Source: an uncultured Acetobacteraceae bacterium (lineage in GTDB: Bacteria; Pseudomonadota; Alphaproteobacteria; Acetobacterales; Acetobacteraceae). From it: a DNA stretch of 32,532 nt. The stretch is taken from contig CADCTL010000283.1 in assembly GCA_902805625.1 (NCBI GenBank), positions 1 through 32,532 of the forward strand, given 5' to 3'. The position numbers and the translations under genes are program-made. Below, piece after piece: positions 7,856 to 15,194 of the stretch; positions within the stretch are counted from its first letter, which is position 1, and every line of letters starts with the position of its first letter. Below the pieces are notes generated by a model. It was not told where the DNA came from. It made no database searches and worked only from the letters and a program-made list of their open reading frames with translations.

Positions 7856-7884
7856 ATGTTATCCAGTGAATTTTGTGGTTACAA
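7856..7884 (-). promoter_or_regulatory. Candidate sigma-70 promoter of rpfF
   Basis: Read on the minus strand: -35 TTGTAA (7884-7879), a 17-nt spacer, then -10 TAACAT (7861-7856). Each hexamer matches four of six consensus bases and the spacing is ideal. Transcription would begin near 7849, giving a leader of about 95 nt to ATG 7755. The -35 overlaps one arm of the TGGTTACA/TGTAACCA dyad. Confidence 0.45.
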
Positions 7885-7939
7885 ACCGCGTATCGTCGAA
7901 AATTCAAGGCATGTAACCAGTTATGACGCAATCTCTGCC

Positions 7940-7958
7940 GACAAATTGTACAATTGTC
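7940..7958. promoter_or_regulatory. Palindromic operator candidate
   Basis: The core AATTGTACAATT (7944-7955) is a perfect 12-bp dyad flanked by GAC and GTC with one extra A on the left. Its centre is about 100 nt upstream of the predicted rpfF transcription start, a typical distance for an activator site. Confidence 0.45.
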
Positions 7959-8032
7959 AGATAATGATACATAACGACCTGAAAACAATGCTCTTGGGTC
8001 CGTGGGTGAATGCCTAAACGATACAATAGGCG

Positions 8033-10609
8033 TCAGGTCGTGCCCAGGTCTTTCGTTCCGGCCAGCGTTCCCCACGCCGCCCGAACCCGGTCGAGTTCGG
8101 ACCTCACGGCGCCCGCTTGGCGAGGGCCGGCGGCCGGCACCTCGGCCGCGGGGAGGACCTCCGCCGCTCGGCAGGCGCCCCATACGGCCTTGGCGCCGAT
8201 GTTCGCCGCGCTGCTCCGCAGCGCGTGCGCCTCGGCCCGGAAGCGGGACACGTCGTTCTCGTTGGCCGCCGCCTCCAGCGCCCGCAGGCTCTGCTCGGCG
8301 TCCCGCAGGAAGTCTTGGACGAGCCCGGCCAGGAAATCGCCGCCGCCGAGCGCTTCCAGGCTGGCCAGCACCTGCGGGTCGAGGGGCGGCGGCGCCGCCC
8401 GTCGGAAGCCCGGGTGGGACGTGATGGCCGCCACCCGCGCAGGGGGGGCCAACGCCGCCATGCCGCCGGCGCTGTTCGGCCGGCCATGCGCCTCGATGAC
8501 CTCGGCGAGCCGAGCGGGCTCCACCGGCTTGGTCAGGCAGGCGTCCATCCCCGCGTCGCGGCACCGCTCGGCGGTGGCGGGCGAGGCGTCGGCGGTGAGG
8601 CCGATGATCGGCACGTGCCGCTGCCCCAGCGCGGCGAAGCGGTGCAGCTTGGTGGCCTCGATGCCGTTCAGCACGGGCATGTTGACGTCCATCAGCGCGA
8701 CGTCGAAGTGGTCGGCGGCCAGCGCGTCCAGCGCTTCCTCGCCGTTGCGGACGAGCGTGGCGTGGTGGCCGGCGCGCTGGAGGATCTTCTCCACCACCCG
8801 CCGGTTCACCTGATTGTCGTCGGCGACCAGGATCCGCAGCCCGCCGCCGGCCGGCCCCGCCCCCGGGCGCAGCGCCGCGACCCCGCCCGGAGCGCCCCCG
8901 GGAACGGCCGTTTGCGGCGGCGGCAGGCGGACCGCGGCGAGTTCCAGCGCGGAAAGCAGCTCCGCCGAGGTGGGCGCCGCGGGCAGCAGCGACGTGACCC
9001 GCCGGCGGAGGTGCGTGGGCGGCAGGCCGCCGCCGGCCGGCCCGCCGCCCAGAGCGAAGACGGAAGCGCCCGCCGCCGCCGGAACCCCGTCCCGCAACGC
9101 CGCTTCCAGCGCCCCCGGCCCAGGGGCGTCGTAGGCGGGCGAGCACAGCAGCAGGTGCGCCGGCGCCCCTTCGCCGTCGGCGGCCGACAGCCACACCCGC
9201 TCCATCTCGGCCTTTGTCGCCGGTTGGATCCGCACCGCCGCGCCCCTCGCGGCCGCGGGCGCCATCAGCGCCGCCGCGGCCACCGGGTCGGTGGTCAGCA
9301 ACGTGGCGGCGAGGCCCTCGAAGGACCGGGCCGCGGCCGGGGCTTCGCCCGGCCGGCGCTCGGCCTCGGCGGTGAACCAAAAGGTGCTGCCGCGGCCGGG
9401 CTCGCTCGCCACCCCGATTTCGCCGCCGAGCAGCCCGACCAGCCCTTTGCAGATGGCGAGGCCGAGGCCGGTGCCGCCGAAGCGCTCCGCGACGTCCTCG
9501 TCCGCTTGGGTGAAGCGCTCGAAGATGCGCCCCGCCGCGTCCGGCGCGATGCCGATGCCGGTGTCCGAGACCTCGAACCGCAAGAGGAGTCGGCCCGGCT
9601 CCGGCCCCTCCGTCGCGTCGGCGGCTATCACCACCTCGCCGGCTTCGGTGAACTTCACCGCGTTGCCCACGAGGTTGAGCAGGACGTCGCGCATGTGCTG
9701 GCAGTCGCCCACCACGCGCGCCGGCGTCCTGGGCGTGACGTGGACCAGGAGCCGCAGCCCTTTCTCCCGCGCCTGCGCCAGCAGCATGCGCCGGACGTCC
9801 TCCAGCAGGGCGTGGAGGTCGAGGGGTTCGGCCCGCCTCACCCCCGCGCCGGCCTCGATGCGGGCGAAGTCTAGGATGCCGTTGATCATGGACAGCAGCG
9901 ACTTGGCGGCGCCGTCCACCGTGCGCGCCATCTCCGCCTGCTCGCGGTCCAGCGTCGTTTCGCGCAGGAGGCCGCCCATGCCGATGATGGCGTTCAGCGG
10001 CGTGCGCAGCTCGTGGCTGACGCTGGCCAGGAACAGGCTTTTGGCCTCGCTCGCCGCTTCCGCCTGCCGGCGGGCGTCGGACAGCTTGCGGATGAGCGCG
10101 GCGGCGTAGAGGGCCAGCGCGCAGGGGCCGACGATCAGCCCGGCCGCGAGGTGCAACTGCTCCTGCCAATAGGGCGTGGTCAGCACCACGGCGCCGAAGC
10201 CGGCGACGAACACGCACAGGGCCGCGAACAGCCACTTCACCCCGAAGCGGACGCCGTTGCCGATGATGACCCACAGGTAAATGAGGAAGAAGAACGAGGC
10301 CGCCTCGCCGCCCGTGTGGAGGAACCAGGACAGGAACCCCATGTCGAGCAGGAGCGCGAAGACCCGGCGCGGCACGTTCCGCCTCGGGCGGACCTTGATG
10401 TGCAGGAAAACGCCGAGGGCGAGGGCGCCCCAGAGCGCGAGGTCGGGCAGCGACTGAGCGGCGACGGACCGGCCGGCGGTGAACAGGTAGGCGAAGATCG
10501 CCAGCGCGAAGACGAGCCGGTTGAAGCTCATCTCCTGCTCGCTGCCGACCTCGCCGCGCAGCGCCGCGAGGGCGGCCGGCGGGCGTGCCTGGCCGGACGG
10601 GCGGGTCAA
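8033..10609 (-). CDS. rpfC: RpfC-type hybrid sensor kinase (TM - HK - REC - HPt)
   Basis: This 858-aa membrane hybrid kinase would sense DSF. Residues 30-175 form about five membrane helices; segments such as LLDMGFLSWF, WVIIGNGVRFG and TTPYW resemble the RpfC input domain. Then come the HisKA domain with His199 (SVSHELRTPLN), the HATPase with Asn316 (VGNAVKFTE), DTGIG and GTGLGLA, a receiver-like but degenerate region (about 440-570), a true receiver with Asp641 (LMDVNMP), and an HPt domain with His795 (AEAHALRSSAANIGA). The start is taken as TTG 10609: it overlaps the upstream stop as TTGA, has GAGG six bases upstream, and supplies a short polar N-terminus like that of RpfC. The inner ATG 10531 would cut this off and has its AGGAG directly abutting it. 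The frame stays open beyond, overlapping the upstream gene, which is coincidence of GC-rich codons. Confidence 0.88.
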   Translation of the reverse strand: MTRPSGQARPPAALAALRGEVGSEQEMSFNRLVFALAIFAYLFTAGRSVAAQSLPDLALWGALALGVFLHIKVRPRRNVPRRVFALLLDMGFLSWFLHTGGEAASFFFLIYLWVIIGNGVRFGVKWLFAALCVFVAGFGAVVLTTPYWQEQLHLAAGLIVGPCALALYAAALIRKLSDARRQAEAASEAKSLFLASVSHELRTPLNAIIGMGGLLRETTLDREQAEMARTVDGAAKSLLSMINGILDFARIEAGAGVRRAEPLDLHALLEDVRRMLLAQAREKGLRLLVHVTPRTPARVVGDCQHMRDVLLNLVGNAVKFTEAGEVVIAADATEGPEPGRLLLRFEVSDTGIGIAPDAAGRIFERFTQADEDVAERFGGTGLGLAICKGLVGLLGGEIGVASEPGRGSTFWFTAEAERRPGEAPAAARSFEGLAATLLTTDPVAAAALMAPAAARGAAVRIQPATKAEMERVWLSAADGEGAPAHLLLCSPAYDAPGPGALEAALRDGVPAAAGASVFALGGGPAGGGLPPTHLRRRVTSLLPAAPTSAELLSALELAAVRLPPPQTAVPGGAPGGVAALRPGAGPAGGGLRILVADDNQVNRRVVEKILQRAGHHATLVRNGEEALDALAADHFDVALMDVNMPVLNGIEATKLHRFAALGQRHVPIIGLTADASPATAERCRDAGMDACLTKPVEPARLAEVIEAHGRPNSAGGMAALAPPARVAAITSHPGFRRAAPPPLDPQVLASLEALGGGDFLAGLVQDFLRDAEQSLRALEAAANENDVSRFRAEAHALRSSAANIGAKAVWGACRAAEVLPAAEVPAAGPRQAGAVRSELDRVRAAWGTLAGTKDLGTT

Positions 10610-11448
10610 CCGGCGCCTCGCAACGCCGCCCCCGACTCCTCCCGCGCCCCCTCCGCCGCTTCGGCGGGCAACTCGAAGGAGGTGGTCAGCACCGCCATCA
10701 CCTCGTTGCCTCCGTTGCGCAGCGGCACCTTGCTCGTGAGCAGGCGGCGCCCCGCTTTGCCGGGCGCGTCCTCCCAGTAGGGCGCGGCGGGCCGGCCGGC
10801 CGCGAACACCTCCAGGTCGCGCCCGCGGCGGCGCTCGCCGCGCTCGCGGCCGTGCAGCGCCGCGGCGTCGGCGCCGAGCAGCGCCGCCGGCTCCGCGCCC
10901 GCGCAGGCGGCGCAGGCGGCGTTGACGTAGATGCAGCGCCCTTCGCGGTCCGCCGCGCTGACCAAGGCCGGCATCGCGTCCAGGATCTTGCGGAGGTCGG
11001 CTGGGACAGGCTCCCGCGGCGGCGGCGGCGGCGGCGGCCGGGCCGGCTCCGGTTCGCCCCCCGCCGCCATCCGCCGGCCGAGCGCGAGGAGGTTGCGGGC
11101 GCGGACGACGATCTCGAAGTGGTCCACCGGGCTTTGGAGGAAGTCGGTGGCGCCGGCGTCCAGGGCCCGCAACCGGAAGGAGCGGTCGTCGTAAGCGGTG
11201 ATGACCACCAGCGGGACGTGCCGGTTGTTCGGCATCGCGCGGAAGCGCCGGGTGAACTCCGCCCCGTCCATGCCGGGCATCTTGTAGTCGGTGATGACCA
11301 GATCGACGCGGTTGTGCTCCAGCCACTCCAGCGCGTCCGCCGGGTCGGCGAACACCTCGGCGGAAACGCCGTCCTCGATCGCCGCGGCCAGCCGGGCGTA
11401 GATGTTCCGGTTGGTGGCGCGGTCGTCGAGGATCAGGATGGTTGACAT
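10606..11448 (-). CDS. RpfG-like receiver fused to PAS domain, no HD-GYP
   Basis: This 280-aa response regulator has a receiver at residues 1-125: acidic pair Asp8/Asp9, phospho-acceptor Asp54 (VITDYKMPG) and Thr84. The usual switch lysine is missing: the motif reads FLQSPV with Ser106 where Lys-Pro is expected. A proline-rich linker (137-146) leads to a PAS-like domain (about 150-265, with DAMPALVSAADREGRCIYVN). The receiver resembles that of RpfG (ALEWLEHNRVDLV, DGAEFTRRFR, RARNLLAL). It occupies the place of rpfG relative to rpfC but lacks the HD-GYP c-di-GMP phosphodiesterase. ATG 11448 has GAGG seven bases upstream. The stop overlaps the rpfC start by four bases, so the two proteins are probably made together. 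Its output is unknown; it may signal through protein contact. Confidence 0.85.
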   Translation of the reverse strand: MSTILILDDRATNRNIYARLAAAIEDGVSAEVFADPADALEWLEHNRVDLVITDYKMPGMDGAEFTRRFRAMPNNRHVPLVVITAYDDRSFRLRALDAGATDFLQSPVDHFEIVVRARNLLALGRRMAAGGEPEPARPPPPPPPREPVPADLRKILDAMPALVSAADREGRCIYVNAACAACAGAEPAALLGADAAALHGRERGERRRGRDLEVFAAGRPAAPYWEDAPGKAGRRLLTSKVPLRNGGNEVMAVLTTSFELPAEAAEGAREESGAALRGAG

Positions 11449-11504
11449 GCCTCTACCTCGCCCCCGCCGCGGCCCGGCGGCCCGCGGCCGCCCTTCGCCG
11501 GCCG

Positions 11505-13001
11505 CTACCCTCCGGACGGCGCGGCCACCCGGTGCAGCGGGATGTCGATGTCGCACACCAAGCCTGCGGGCGCCCAGGTGAAGGACACCTCGCCGCGGAG
11601 CTGGTCGCGGACGGTGGTTTCGACGACGCGCGAACCGAAGCCGCGGCGCTCCGGCGTCCCGGCGACGGGCGGGCCGCCGGTCTCCTTCCAGCGCAGGCGC
11701 AGGCGCGACCCGGGCGGGTCCTCGTGCCAGGACAGGTCCAGCGTGCCGTCGGGGACGGAGAGGCTTCCATACTTGGCGGCGTTGGTCGCAAGCTCGTGCA
11801 GTGCCATGGAGAGGGGCTGGGCCGTCAGGGGCGCGAGCAACACGGGTGGTCCGTTGAGCAGCACCTTGGAACCGCCGCCGCTCCCCACGAAGGGCGCCAA
11901 TTCGCCACGTAGCATCGCCTGGAAATCCGCCCCAGTCCATCGCGATTCTGTCAGGAGCGTCTGCGCGCGCGCCAGCGCGGAGACCCGCCCCTCCACCGCC
12001 TTGGCGAAGGCCGCCATGGACTCGGCGCGGGTGAGCCGCAGCACAGCCTGCACCACCGCGAGGGCGTTCTTGGCGCGGTGGTCCACCTCGCGCATGAGCA
12101 GCGCTTGGCGCTCCTCGGCTTCCTTGCGGGCGGTGATGTCCACGTTGACGCCTAGAATCGGGCCGACTCGGCCCGCAGGGCTCGGCATCCGGCGGCCGCG
12201 CCCGATGAGCCACAGCGTTTCCTCCCCCCCGTTCCGGCCCGGCCGGAGGACGCGGAACTCGGCCAGGTACTCGCCGGAGGCGAGGGCGTCGTGCGCGGCG
12301 GCGCGGACCGCGTCGCGGTCGTCCGGGTGGACCAGGGCCAGGAAGGCGTCCAGCGAATCCGGCTCCCCCGCCGCGGGGGACAAGCCGAACAGGGCGTAGT
12401 GCTCGGGGGACCAGACGAAGGAGTCCTCTTCTGGGTCCCATTCCCAAGTGCCCACCCCGGCCACCTCCTGGGCGAGGCGCAGCCGGGCCTCGCCGGCGCG
12501 CAGCGCCGCTTCGGCGGTCTTCAGCGCCGTGGCGTCCGTGTGCAATTCCAGCACCGCGGCCGCCTGCCCGTCCGCGGGGTCGCGCCGCAGGATCCAGTGG
12601 GAGGCGACGACCACGTGGTTGCCGCAACGGCGCCGGTGCCGCAGCTCGCCCTGCCATTCGCCGGTGCGCTGCAATTCCTCCGCCAGGGCGCGGCGGCCGC
12701 CGTCGGGGTAGCGCGTGCCGAGGAGTTCGTGCGCCGTGCGGCCGAGCGCCTCGTTCGCCGGGAAGCCGAACAGGCGCTCGCAGCCGGCCGACCAGTGCAG
12801 GATGGTGCCTTCCGGGGTGCGGAGGATGGCGGCGCCCATGTCGAAGGCGGAGAAAAGATCGGCGGCCAGGGGCTGCGCCCTGGACGCGCCGGACTGCGGC
12901 GCGGCGCGGAGGCTGCGGCGGACGCGCGGCAGGACCGCGGCGCCGAGCTTGGCGAGGCCCGCCGCGCCGGCGGTCCACCAGTTGCCCGCACCGCTGGTCA
13001 T
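11505..13001 (-). CDS. HWE-family sensor histidine kinase with two PAS domains
   Basis: This 498-aa soluble kinase has two PAS domains (about 48-160 and 175-290; the second ends in the PAC-like ILGVNVDITARKEAEE) and then an HWE-type transmitter. The phospho-acceptor is His308 in DHRAKNAL, the ATP-site N-box is HELATNAAKYG (402-412), and the family's W-x-E appears as WHE (425-427). There are no membrane helices, so the signal is cytoplasmic. HWE kinases are typical of Alphaproteobacteria and often phosphorylate stand-alone receivers; the receiver-PAS protein 56 nt downstream is the obvious candidate. ATG 13001 is used; GTG 13007 is an equally possible start two codons upstream. It is the first gene of the signalling operon that ends with rpfF. 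Confidence 0.87.
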   Translation of the reverse strand: MTSGAGNWWTAGAAGLAKLGAAVLPRVRRSLRAAPQSGASRAQPLAADLFSAFDMGAAILRTPEGTILHWSAGCERLFGFPANEALGRTAHELLGTRYPDGGRRALAEELQRTGEWQGELRHRRRCGNHVVVASHWILRRDPADGQAAAVLELHTDATALKTAEAALRAGEARLRLAQEVAGVGTWEWDPEEDSFVWSPEHYALFGLSPAAGEPDSLDAFLALVHPDDRDAVRAAAHDALASGEYLAEFRVLRPGRNGGEETLWLIGRGRRMPSPAGRVGPILGVNVDITARKEAEERQALLMREVDHRAKNALAVVQAVLRLTRAESMAAFAKAVEGRVSALARAQTLLTESRWTGADFQAMLRGELAPFVGSGGGSKVLLNGPPVLLAPLTAQPLSMALHELATNAAKYGSLSVPDGTLDLSWHEDPPGSRLRLRWKETGGPPVAGTPERRGFGSRVVETTVRDQLRGEVSFTWAPAGLVCDIDIPLHRVAAPSGG

Positions 13002-13420
13002 GGTCACGTCCCTACCCTGCCCGGCCCCGGCGCGTCTCACCCGCCGCGGCCCACGGCGTTCCCGGCGCGCCCAGCGGCAGAGCGCGGTTGCAGCCGCCCA
13101 GCGGCGACGGGCGACTCACGCTGGCGATCCACGGCGAAGCATGCGGCGACTCCATCCGGCTTCTTGCGCGACGGGGTTCATCCGCCCCGTTCGCCCCTGG
13201 CGGGAAAAGTATTCCCATGGATATGTATCATCGTCCCGCAATGTGGAAGGGCGCAAACCGCCGCGCGATTCCGCGCCAGTCACGTCCCTGTGCGCCGGAG
13301 CCGCGTCCGCGCAAAACGGCGCGCCGCGAAGAGCGGGATTCGAAAATAGAGACCGGGCCCGCCGGAAGGGACGCGGTTCCTAATAAGCCGGAGGCGGGGT
13401 CCGGGAGCGGCCAAGGCGGC
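13002..13420. other. Intergenic region upstream of the signalling operon
   Basis: This 419-nt stretch, between the glutathione S-transferase stop and the HWE kinase start, should hold the promoter of the kinase-receiver-rpfC operon. It contains a less GC-rich patch (about 13200-13245) with a perfect dyad GGGAA-N5-TTCCC (13202-13216) next to a TGATACATATCC-like stretch on the minus strand that could be a -10 region. I see no gene and no unambiguous promoter. Confidence 0.4.
13202..13216. promoter_or_regulatory. Dyad GGGAA-N5-TTCCC, operator candidate
   Basis: The perfect 5-bp arms with a 5-nt AT-rich centre lie about 200 nt upstream of the HWE kinase start, inside the most AT-rich patch of that gap. 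The size fits a dimeric regulator half-site pair. A chance occurrence is possible. Confidence 0.3.
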
Positions 13421-14068
13421 TCACACCACGCGGTCCGCGATTCGCTGCGGCGTCGGCACCGTTCCCCGGAAGGAGGGGCGCTCCGCCGAGCGGTCGGCCA
13501 GCCGCGCCAGCGCGGGATGCAAGGCCCGCCAGGGATGCTCGCTGAAGCGGACATCCAGGTAGCCGAGCACGGAGCCGGCGGCGATGTCGGCGAGGCCGAA
13601 GCGCCCGCCCACGAGCCAGTCGCGCCCGCCGTCCCGCGCTTCCGCCATCGCCGCAAGGGCGCGCAGGCCGCCGTCCACCTTGCGCCGCTGCCTCGCCATC
13701 CAAGGATCGCTGCGCTGTTCTTCCGGCCGGCGCCGCTCCCAGAAGAGCAGCACCAGCGCGTCGCAGACGCCGTCGGCGATGACCTCCACCTGCCGGGCGG
13801 CGAGCGCGTCGTCGGCGTCGGCGGGCAGGAGCGGCGGTTCCGGGTGCTTGGCTTCCAGCCATTCCAGGATGAAGCGCGATTCGTAGACGCCGCGCCCGTC
13901 CGGCAGCACCAGCACGGGCAGCTTCTCCAGCGGGTTGTAGGCGGGCGTCGCCGTGGTGGAGTCCCAGGGCACCTCCGTCAGGAGCTCGAAGGGGATGCCC
14001 TTCTCCGCCAGGGCGATGCGGACCTTGCGCGCGTAGGGGCTCGGCGCGGCGCTGATCAGGCGGTACAT
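13421..14068 (-). CDS. Glutathione S-transferase family protein
   Basis: This 215-aa cytosolic protein has a thioredoxin-fold N-domain and a helical C-domain. In the N-domain, SPYARKVRIAL carries Ser10 at the position of the catalytic Ser/Cys, LPVL has the cis-proline (Pro51), and YESRFILEWLE has the Glu63-Ser64 pair that holds the glutathione gamma-glutamyl group. The C-domain contains WLVGGRFGLADIAAG, the N-capping box region with the buried Asp. It should conjugate or reduce electrophilic substrates with glutathione; the subgroup and substrate cannot be fixed. It lies four bases after the tctC stop on the same strand, so they form one transcription unit, although no shared pathway is evident. 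Confidence 0.88.
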   Translation of the reverse strand: MYRLISAAPSPYARKVRIALAEKGIPFELLTEVPWDSTTATPAYNPLEKLPVLVLPDGRGVYESRFILEWLEAKHPEPPLLPADADDALAARQVEVIADGVCDALVLLFWERRRPEEQRSDPWMARQRRKVDGGLRALAAMAEARDGGRDWLVGGRFGLADIAAGSVLGYLDVRFSEHPWRALHPALARLADRSAERPSFRGTVPTPQRIADRVV

Positions 14069-14072
14069 GCGG

Positions 14073-15047
14073 CTACCCTTGCTCCACGGTGATGCCGAGC
14101 GCGCGGACCACCGCGCCGTAGGCCTCGCGCTCGGCCTGCTGGTGGGCGGCGAGGCTTTCGGGCGTGGAGGGTTCGGGCTTCGCGGCCTGGGTCCGCATGA
14201 CGGCGGCGAAGGAGGGGGCGCGCATCGCCTCGTGCGCCGCCGCGTTCAGCCGCGCGACCACCGCCGGCGGGGTGCGCGCGGGCGCGTACAACCCCTGCCA
14301 AAGCCCGATGACGAGGTCCACGCCGAGTTCCCGCAGCGTCGGGACGGCGGGCAGCAGTTCCAGCCGCTCGGGCGAGATCACCGCGACGATGCGGGTGCGC
14401 CCGTCGCGCGCCATCGCCTCGGCGCCGCCGGCGGGGACCGCCATGACGTCCACCTGGCTCGCCGCGATCGCCTGCATGGCCGGCGCCTGCCCGGTGAAGG
14501 GGACGTGCAGCAGTTCCGCCCCCGCTTCCCGCGCGATGCGGGCGAAGGCTAGGTGCGCGGTGGAGCCCACGCCCCAGGAGGCGAAGGAAAGCGCGCCGGG
14601 CGCGCGCTTCGCCGCCGCCGCCAGCCCGGCGAAGTCCTTGATCTCCGGCCGTGCCGGCCCGGCCACGACGGCGAAGGGGACGGTGGTGACCAGCGACACG
14701 GGCGCGAAGTCGCGCACCGGGTCGTAGGGGAGGTTGCGGTAGGTGAGGGGGTTGATGGCCTGCGTGTCCACGATGCCCATGAACATCGTGTAGCCGTCCG
14801 GCGCGGCGCGCGCCGCGGCCAAGGCGCCGACCCCGCCGCCGGCGCCGGCCCGGTTCTCCACCACCACGGGCTGGCCGAGCACCGCGGTCAGGGGCTGCGC
14901 CAGCGCGCGGCACACGATGTCGTTCGCGCCGCCGGGGTTGAAGCCCGAGATGAGGCGGAGCGGCCGGTCGGGGAAGGCCAGCGCGGGCGAGGCGAGCGCG
15001 AAGCCGACTCCCGCGCGGAGCAGGGTGCGGCGGGCGGTGGCTGTCAT
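14073..15047 (-). CDS. Bug/TctC-family periplasmic binding protein (orphan)
   Basis: This 324-aa solute-binding protein belongs to the tripartite tricarboxylate family. The signal sequence starts MTATARRTLLRAG with a twin-arginine-like pair and cleaves near ALA-FPDRPL (residue 24). Family segments are RLISGFNPGGANDIVCRALA, GQPVVVENRAGAGG, GYTMFMGI, ASWGVGSTAHLA and HVPFTGQAPAMQAIAASQVDVM. Bug proteins bind carboxylates or other small acids through a glycine/water-lined pocket; the ligand is unknown. No TctA or TctB membrane genes are nearby, as is usual for the many orphan Bug genes of beta- and alphaproteobacteria. ATG 15047 has GGAG six bases upstream. It is transcribed divergently from the soe genes. 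Confidence 0.9.
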   Translation of the reverse strand: MTATARRTLLRAGVGFALASPALAFPDRPLRLISGFNPGGANDIVCRALAQPLTAVLGQPVVVENRAGAGGGVGALAAARAAPDGYTMFMGIVDTQAINPLTYRNLPYDPVRDFAPVSLVTTVPFAVVAGPARPEIKDFAGLAAAAKRAPGALSFASWGVGSTAHLAFARIAREAGAELLHVPFTGQAPAMQAIAASQVDVMAVPAGGAEAMARDGRTRIVAVISPERLELLPAVPTLRELGVDLVIGLWQGLYAPARTPPAVVARLNAAAHEAMRAPSFAAVMRTQAAKPEPSTPESLAAHQQAEREAYGAVVRALGITVEQG

Positions 15048-15156
15048 CCGGTTCTCCGTGGCTGGGACCGGCGTTTCCTGTTTCGGGGTTTTGCCGCCGC
15101 CCGGCGGCGCGGGCAAGGGCGCGGGGCGGTGGATGGGAATTGCTTCCGCCGGTGGC

Positions 15157-15178
15157 GCATGCCTTACTCCCGGCATGC
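15157..15178. promoter_or_regulatory. Inverted repeat GCATGCC-N8-GGCATGC before soeA
   Basis: Perfect 7-bp arms (15157-15163 and 15172-15178) flank an 8-nt spacer TTACTCCC. The repeat lies 17 nt upstream of the soeA start and just before its ribosome binding site GGAG (15184-15187). It could be an operator or a leader hairpin that limits translation. Confidence 0.4.
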
Positions 15179-15194
15179 CCCTCGGAGCCGCTTG

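Larger units (their letters stand above)
7830..8032. promoter_or_regulatory. AT-rich regulatory island upstream of rpfF
   Basis: This roughly 200-nt stretch is conspicuously AT-rich in an otherwise very GC-rich window. It holds several dyads: AATTGTACAATT (7944-7955, perfect, with GAC/GTC further out) and TGGTTACA (7876-7883) facing TGTAACCA (7912-7919). A weaker dyad GCCTA...TAGGC (8012-8016/8027-8031) lies just after the rpfC stop. No gene is seen in it. It looks like a complex control region for rpfF. Confidence 0.6.

Noticed and set aside
8033-11326. A single 1097-aa open frame suggesting a receiver-kinase fusion
   Set aside because: The part above 10609 is in a different frame from the clear receiver-PAS protein and has arginine-rich shadow composition; the true rpfC start is the TTG overlapping the upstream stop.
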